Source: Campylobacter sp. RM16187 (GTDB lineage: Bacteria; Campylobacterota; Campylobacteria; Campylobacterales; Campylobacteraceae). Taken from it: a stretch of 64,000 nt of DNA. Positions 61,259-64,000 of the stretch are shown one piece after another. The DNA is taken from positions 1,364,001 through 1,428,000 of the forward strand of contig NZ_CP012549.1 of NCBI RefSeq assembly GCF_025319965.1. Direction: 5' to 3'. The translations under genes were made by a program, and so were the position numbers. Every line of letters starts with the position of its first letter. Position 1 is the first letter of the stretch. The notes beneath the pieces are model-generated. The model had not been told where the DNA came from and did no database searches. It was given only the letters and a program-made list of their open reading frames with translations.

Positions 61259-61719
61259 TTTTTTGAGCGCTCTTTTTCGATAGCTTTATCAATCTCGCCA
61301 ATTAGCGAGGTATAGCTGATACCCGCAGCTTCTATACAACTAACCAACGCCGCCGCGTCCGCACCGCTTACGCACATATCAAATCTCTTTTTAGCTACTA
61401 CGTCAATATCTAGCTCCTCTTCCCCTGCTTTTTTAAGCTTTTTATTTAGCGCACAAATTTGAGCTATTGCGGCTTTAACCTCTTTTATGGCAGCCACCTT
61501 TTCTTCGCCCTCAAGTGCATCTATAAGCTTCATATCAAGGCTCTTTTTCTCCTCAAGAGCTTGTATATCGCTTTTGATAGCTTCAATCTCGTCGGTTTTT
61601 GATTTTATGGATTTGATCTCATCGGTTAGGGCTTTTACGCCCGCCTTGTTTAGTTCTTTGTATTCCAAAGAAAATTCTTGATCGTCAATACTGATTTTAA
61701 ACGGAAATTTAGTTCTCAT
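61255..61719 (-). CDS. tail assembly chaperone (gpG-like)
   Basis: A 154-residue acidic/basic helical protein with a central coiled coil (residues 28-90) between the tail tube and tape measure genes. This is the fixed position of the tail assembly chaperone. The C-terminus ends SKK then TAG, where the last three sense codons TCA AAA AAG form the heptamer A AAA AAG. Ribosomes that slip back by one continue into an 83-codon frame. This pattern of a short and a long product is conserved in long-tailed phages. Confidence 0.75.
   Translation of the reverse strand: MRTKFPFKISIDDQEFSLEYKELNKAGVKALTDEIKSIKSKTDEIEAIKSDIQALEEKKSLDMKLIDALEGEEKVAAIKEVKAAIAQICALNKKLKKAGEEELDIDVVAKKRFDMCVSGADAAALVSCIEAAGISYTSLIGEIDKAIEKERSKK
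61258..61264 (-). promoter_or_regulatory. -1 ribosomal slippery heptamer A AAA AAG
   Basis: Read on the minus strand in the zero frame as TCA AAA AAG TAG. Four bases after AAG a hairpin GCGCG-TCCTTGCTTG-CGCGC occurs (61253-61234). The last five bases of its loop (GCTTG) can pair with CAAGC at 61230-61226, giving a possible pseudoknot. Confidence 0.7.
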
Positions 61720-61736
61720 TTTTTACCTTCTTTAGC

Positions 61737-61792
61737 GGTCGGCAAAACCGACCTAAGAAGCAACACTAAAGACTTGCTCGCAATTTGCGAGC
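61737..61792. repeat. two hairpins between tail tube and chaperone genes
   Basis: GGTCGG-CAAAA-CCGACC (61737-61753) and GCTCGC-AATTT-GCGAGC (61776-61792) lie in the 111-base gap. No T-run follows either, so partial attenuation or mRNA processing is more likely than full termination. Confidence 0.55.
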
Positions 61793-61830
61793 TAAATTAT
61801 AGTATTGCTAAATTTAGCGCGGTAGCGCAC

Positions 61831-62502
61831 CTATTCAGCCGCGTCCATAAAGCTAAATAGCTCTTCGCCCTTAGCTTTTAGCACCTTGCCTTTTAAGCTT
61901 AGCTTGGCAAACTCGGTTCCGCTTACGCTAATATCTCCTTCAAAGCTTAAATTTACGAGCGGGATAACAAGAATTTGAGCCTTGCCCGTAGCCAAATTTA
62001 TGCCGTCAACTATCACTCTGCCAAGCGCGTTTGCTTTCTTTTGAGGCAGGATAGTTTTCATTTTATTAGGATATGTTCTTGGCGCGCATTTTTTCTCATC
62101 AAAGCTACCTGCCGTCATATGCTCTGTCGCAATATAGATCTTCTTTGTCTTTAGCGCTACGTCTCCTACTTGTAACTCTTCGGTGTGAGCTTTGATAGTC
62201 TTGCCGTTAAAGAACGTATCGCCCGCAGAGTATGTTTTTTCTTCCACTATGCCCTTAAAACAAAGCGCAAGATTTTCTAAGCTGATATCTCCAATCTCGG
62301 TGCTAAAGGTATATTCGCTCTTTGTCTCAAGCTCCATTACGCTTTCGCCTAGGCTCTCATCGTTACTTAGCAGCTCTTTTTTCTCTACGGTTCTATTTAG
62401 GCTTACGCTTTGTTGATACGCTAAATCTATTTGTTCGCTCGTATCTTGAGCTATGAAGCTTACTTTCGCCGTTGCCAGTCTTGCTATTTTTTCTTTTGTC
62501 AT
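61831..62502 (-). CDS. major tail tube protein
   Basis: A 223-residue beta-rich protein. The stretch SEYTFSTEIGDISLENLALCFKG resembles the tail tube subunit of long, non-contractile-tailed phages (a pattern of Thr/Ser then ENLALFxGG). Its place just ahead of the chaperone and tape measure genes agrees. AAAGGAG precedes the start. Confidence 0.7.
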   Translation of the reverse strand: MTKEKIARLATAKVSFIAQDTSEQIDLAYQQSVSLNRTVEKKELLSNDESLGESVMELETKSEYTFSTEIGDISLENLALCFKGIVEEKTYSAGDTFFNGKTIKAHTEELQVGDVALKTKKIYIATEHMTAGSFDEKKCAPRTYPNKMKTILPQKKANALGRVIVDGINLATGKAQILVIPLVNLSFEGDISVSGTEFAKLSLKGKVLKAKGEELFSFMDAAE

Positions 62503-62515
62503 CTCGTCGCTCCTT

Positions 62516-62623
62516 TTATTTATTATTCTCGGTCACTACCGATATTTTCATTATCTTATTTATTTGCGTCGCTCCTCTTTTAGAAACCCCGCCCGTTGGG
62601 CGTCGCGTTGCTGGTTTTGCCAT
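62516..62623 (-). CDS. 35-residue basic microprotein
   Basis: A 35-codon frame (MAKPATRRPTGGVSKRGATQ...) with AAGGAG nine bases before its ATG. It sits between the gp37-like gene and the tail tube gene. In Mu-type phages a small gene (gp38) occurs here. Likely a real, strongly translated small protein; function unknown. Confidence 0.5.
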   Translation of the reverse strand: MAKPATRRPTGGVSKRGATQINKIMKISVVTENNK

Positions 62624-62645
62624 GATTTTCTCCTTGTTGCTAAAA

Positions 62646-63002
62646 TTAGGCTTCTACAAAGCCTATAATTTTGATTTTTATCTGTAACCGCACGCAATAA
62701 AGCGTGCCGGTTACAAATGCCGCCTTTGCGCCAAACACGATCTTTTCGCCTTGTTTAGCTCCAAATCTAAACAGATCTCTTCTAAGCTCGTCTATCTTGC
62801 TTAAAACCCCGCTTTTTTCGCCTACAAGCGTGTTTCTAGCGATAATTACGCTAAAAATCGCATAGTCGCTAATATCGTCAATGCTCTCTAACCCGTCAAA
62901 TACGATATAGTCTCCGTTTTGATCGAGGGCTTCGACTCCGCTTAGCTCGATTAGGTCAAATTCGCTTTTTAAATCGCGTGCGATCTCGGTAATTGAGTTC
63001 AT
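62646..63002 (-). CDS. Mu gp37-like phage connector/tail protein
   Basis: A 118-residue protein with mixed alpha/beta content. By position after the gp36-like gene, and by its pattern of a central acidic domain (DISDYAIFSVIIARNTLV), it corresponds to the DUF1834/gp37 type that completes the head-tail joint in Mu-like phages. It overlaps the gene before it by four bases. Residue-level identity is not enough for a firm call. Confidence 0.5.
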   Translation of the reverse strand: MNSITEIARDLKSEFDLIELSGVEALDQNGDYIVFDGLESIDDISDYAIFSVIIARNTLVGEKSGVLSKIDELRRDLFRFGAKQGEKIVFGAKAAFVTGTLYCVRLQIKIKIIGFVEA

Positions 63003-63322
63003 ATTACGCTCTTTCTATTTTGACTCTTATAAAATTTAGCCGATACGAGCGCGCCGTCACTGCTTAAAAATGGTGCATTTTTGATCGCCTTTTGCGCCGT
63101 TTCATAAAGCATGACATCCGTCTCGTCAAGCTCAATTTTTAAATAAATTTTTAGCCTTATGTATGCAAAATCTTCCGCTGCAAAGTAAGGCACGTTGCGA
63201 TCTTTGCACGCCTCTAAGGCATCATTTACTGCACACTCGCAAACGTCGTCCGTAACCTCATTTGGATTCTTTAGACTTACCCTTGCTCGCTGTATTAGTT
63301 TTTCTGGAGTTAGAGTTGCCAT
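62999..63322 (-). CDS. Mu gp36-like (DUF1320) head completion protein
   Basis: About 107 residues from ATG 63322 (MATLTPEKLIQRARV). The helical N-terminus and the later AAEDFAYIRLKIYLKIELDE stretch suit the DUF1320/gp36 group of head-tail connectors. An in-frame Met at 63370 would overlap the upstream gene much further. The DNA overlaps the end of the acidic protein gene by 65 bases. Confidence 0.55.
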   Translation of the reverse strand: MATLTPEKLIQRARVSLKNPNEVTDDVCECAVNDALEACKDRNVPYFAAEDFAYIRLKIYLKIELDETDVMLYETAQKAIKNAPFLSSDGALVSAKFYKSQNRKSVI

Positions 63323-63554
63323 CCTTGCCCTTTTTGCTTTCTTTACTTGCATCATCCAAAGACTTATCATCTTCTTTTGTCAAATTTTCATCTTTGGCTT
63401 TATCTTCAAGATTGCCTACTTCTTCATTATTGCCATCTTGATCTGATTTTCCATCTTCGTTTGCCAAATCTTTGGCTTCGTTGGATTTTAAATCCTCTTC
63501 TTTCTCATTACTAGATATTCCTCTAGCAGCCAAAAAGCTCTCATAATTACCCAT
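63258..63554 (-). CDS. acidic low-complexity phage protein (gp35-like position)
   Basis: A 98-residue protein, mostly Lys/Glu/Asp/Asn with repeats such as KDENLTKEDDKSLDD and a basic Ser/Lys tail. AAGGAGC precedes ATG 63554. The N-terminus (MGNYESFLAARGIS) is ordered. Its place after the major head protein matches Mu gp35, a poorly conserved head accessory protein. Disorder is expected for most of the chain. Confidence 0.6.
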   Translation of the reverse strand: MGNYESFLAARGISSNEKEEDLKSNEAKDLANEDGKSDQDGNNEEVGNLEDKAKDENLTKEDDKSLDDASKESKKGKDGNSNSRKTNTASKGKSKESK

Positions 63555-63564
63555 TTTATGCTCC

Positions 63565-64000
63565 TTATTCGCTAGGCAAATTTGCATAAGCTTGTTGCCA
63601 TAGACCGTATCCGACGTTATCTTCCGTATCAATTCCGTAGCGGAATTCCTTTCTCATAAACGCAGCCTCGTCATCAAGCTTGTCTTGAGCTACAAATTCA
63701 GCCTCTTTATTTATTTGAAGAATGATCGGCTTAACCGCTCTTGATGTATCAAGTAGATACCATGCTTTCTTTTTAGTTAGCTCATAGCAGACTAAAATTT
63801 CCACCTCTTTATAGAGTGGGTTGCTTGCACCATTTGCCTTTTTTTCCGCTAAAAATAGCTCTTTTGCTTTAGCTTTTAGCTCAGGCGGCACAACTATAAG
63901 CGTAGGTTTTACACGTAGCGGAGCACCGTTATCCTTTATTAGCCTACTCATTTCGGCTACTGTTTTTTCATAGTTCTCTTCGGTTAGTTCCAAGTTTCCC
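63565..64000 (-). CDS. Mu-type major head protein gpT, N-terminus outside window
   Basis: The visible C-terminal part (about 145 residues) includes PTLIVVPPELKAKAKELF and ends with FRYGIDTEDNVGYGLWQQAY, a signature of the Mu gpT major capsid subunit family. The frame is open to the window edge, and the TTG start possible at 63993 is not convincing, so the gene is cut by the window. It fixes the head module as Mu-like. Confidence 0.85.
   Translation of the reverse strand, partial: GNLELTEENYEKTVAEMSRLIKDNGAPLRVKPTLIVVPPELKAKAKELFLAEKKANGASNPLYKEVEILVCYELTKKKAWYLLDTSRAVKPIILQINKEAEFVAQDKLDDEAAFMRKEFRYGIDTEDNVGYGLWQQAYANLPSE

Overview
The window is AT-rich Campylobacterota DNA, most likely from a Campylobacter species outside the jejuni/coli group. 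The main support is the gene order ispDF - atypical HP1021-type regulator - ATP-sulfurylase-like gene - pgpA next to thiC, mrp and dapD. A fused CcsBA cytochrome c assembly protein, TupABC, short thiC and pgi forms, and TATAAT promoters preceded by TTTG-type extended -10 bases also fit. The species cannot be fixed from sequence alone.

Region 1 (1-10.2 kb), anaerobic respiration. A 5'-truncated Cache sensor domain is followed by a convergent five-gene block: molybdopterin subunit, four-cluster ferredoxin and NrfD anchor of a polysulfide/thiosulfate reductase, then an OmpR-type regulator and histidine kinase. A Fur-like site lies upstream of the block. A divergent AT-rich spacer leads to ccsBA. 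Region 2 (10.2-20.4 kb), housekeeping: pgpA, a degenerate ATP-sulfurylase-like protein, an HP1021-type orphan regulator without its phosphoacceptor Asp, ispDF, thiC, mrp, a membrane protein gene broken at an A8 tract, dapD, a hydrolase and a radical SAM protein. Region 3 (20.4-28.7 kb): a membrane diguanylate cyclase, a YbiT-type ABC-F protein, a low-molecular-weight phosphatase, periplasmic MsrAB, a YigZ-family protein and the divergent tungstate transporter genes tupA/tupBC.

Region 4 (28.7-45.9 kb) is an iron/heme acquisition island. It holds a cyclic-peptide-type ABC exporter, a HugZ/ChuZ heme oxygenase with a His-rich tail, four tandem paralogous TonB-dependent receptors, ExbB/ExbD, an ABC importer (permease, ATPase, binding protein), TonB, a ChuW/HutW-like radical SAM protein and a flavodoxin. 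Fur-like sites with a shared core precede five of its transcription units. The gene content suggests two routes of heme breakdown: oxygen-dependent (HugZ) and oxygen-independent (radical SAM plus flavodoxin). galU and pgi follow.

Region 5 (48.2 kb to the right edge) is a prophage, transcribed mostly leftward. In transcription order it carries a Mu-type major head protein cut by the window end, gp35/36/37-like connector genes, a tail tube, a tail assembly chaperone, a tape measure split over two frames, tail-tip and fibre genes, a lysis cassette (two-component spanin, holin, GH108-like endolysin) and a tyrosine integrase next to pgi. The chaperone gene ends in a classic -1 slippery heptamer immediately before its stop codon. 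A possible pseudoknot follows, and the -1 frame is open for 83 codons. This is a good candidate for programmed frameshifting of the lambda G/GT kind. No contractile sheath or Mu-type baseplate genes are visible, so a non-contractile tail is inferred. A 63-codon membrane protein with its own promoter sits on the opposite strand inside the tail module and looks like a moron gene. A structured spacer with repeated palindromic sites lies beside a small HTH regulator near the integrase.
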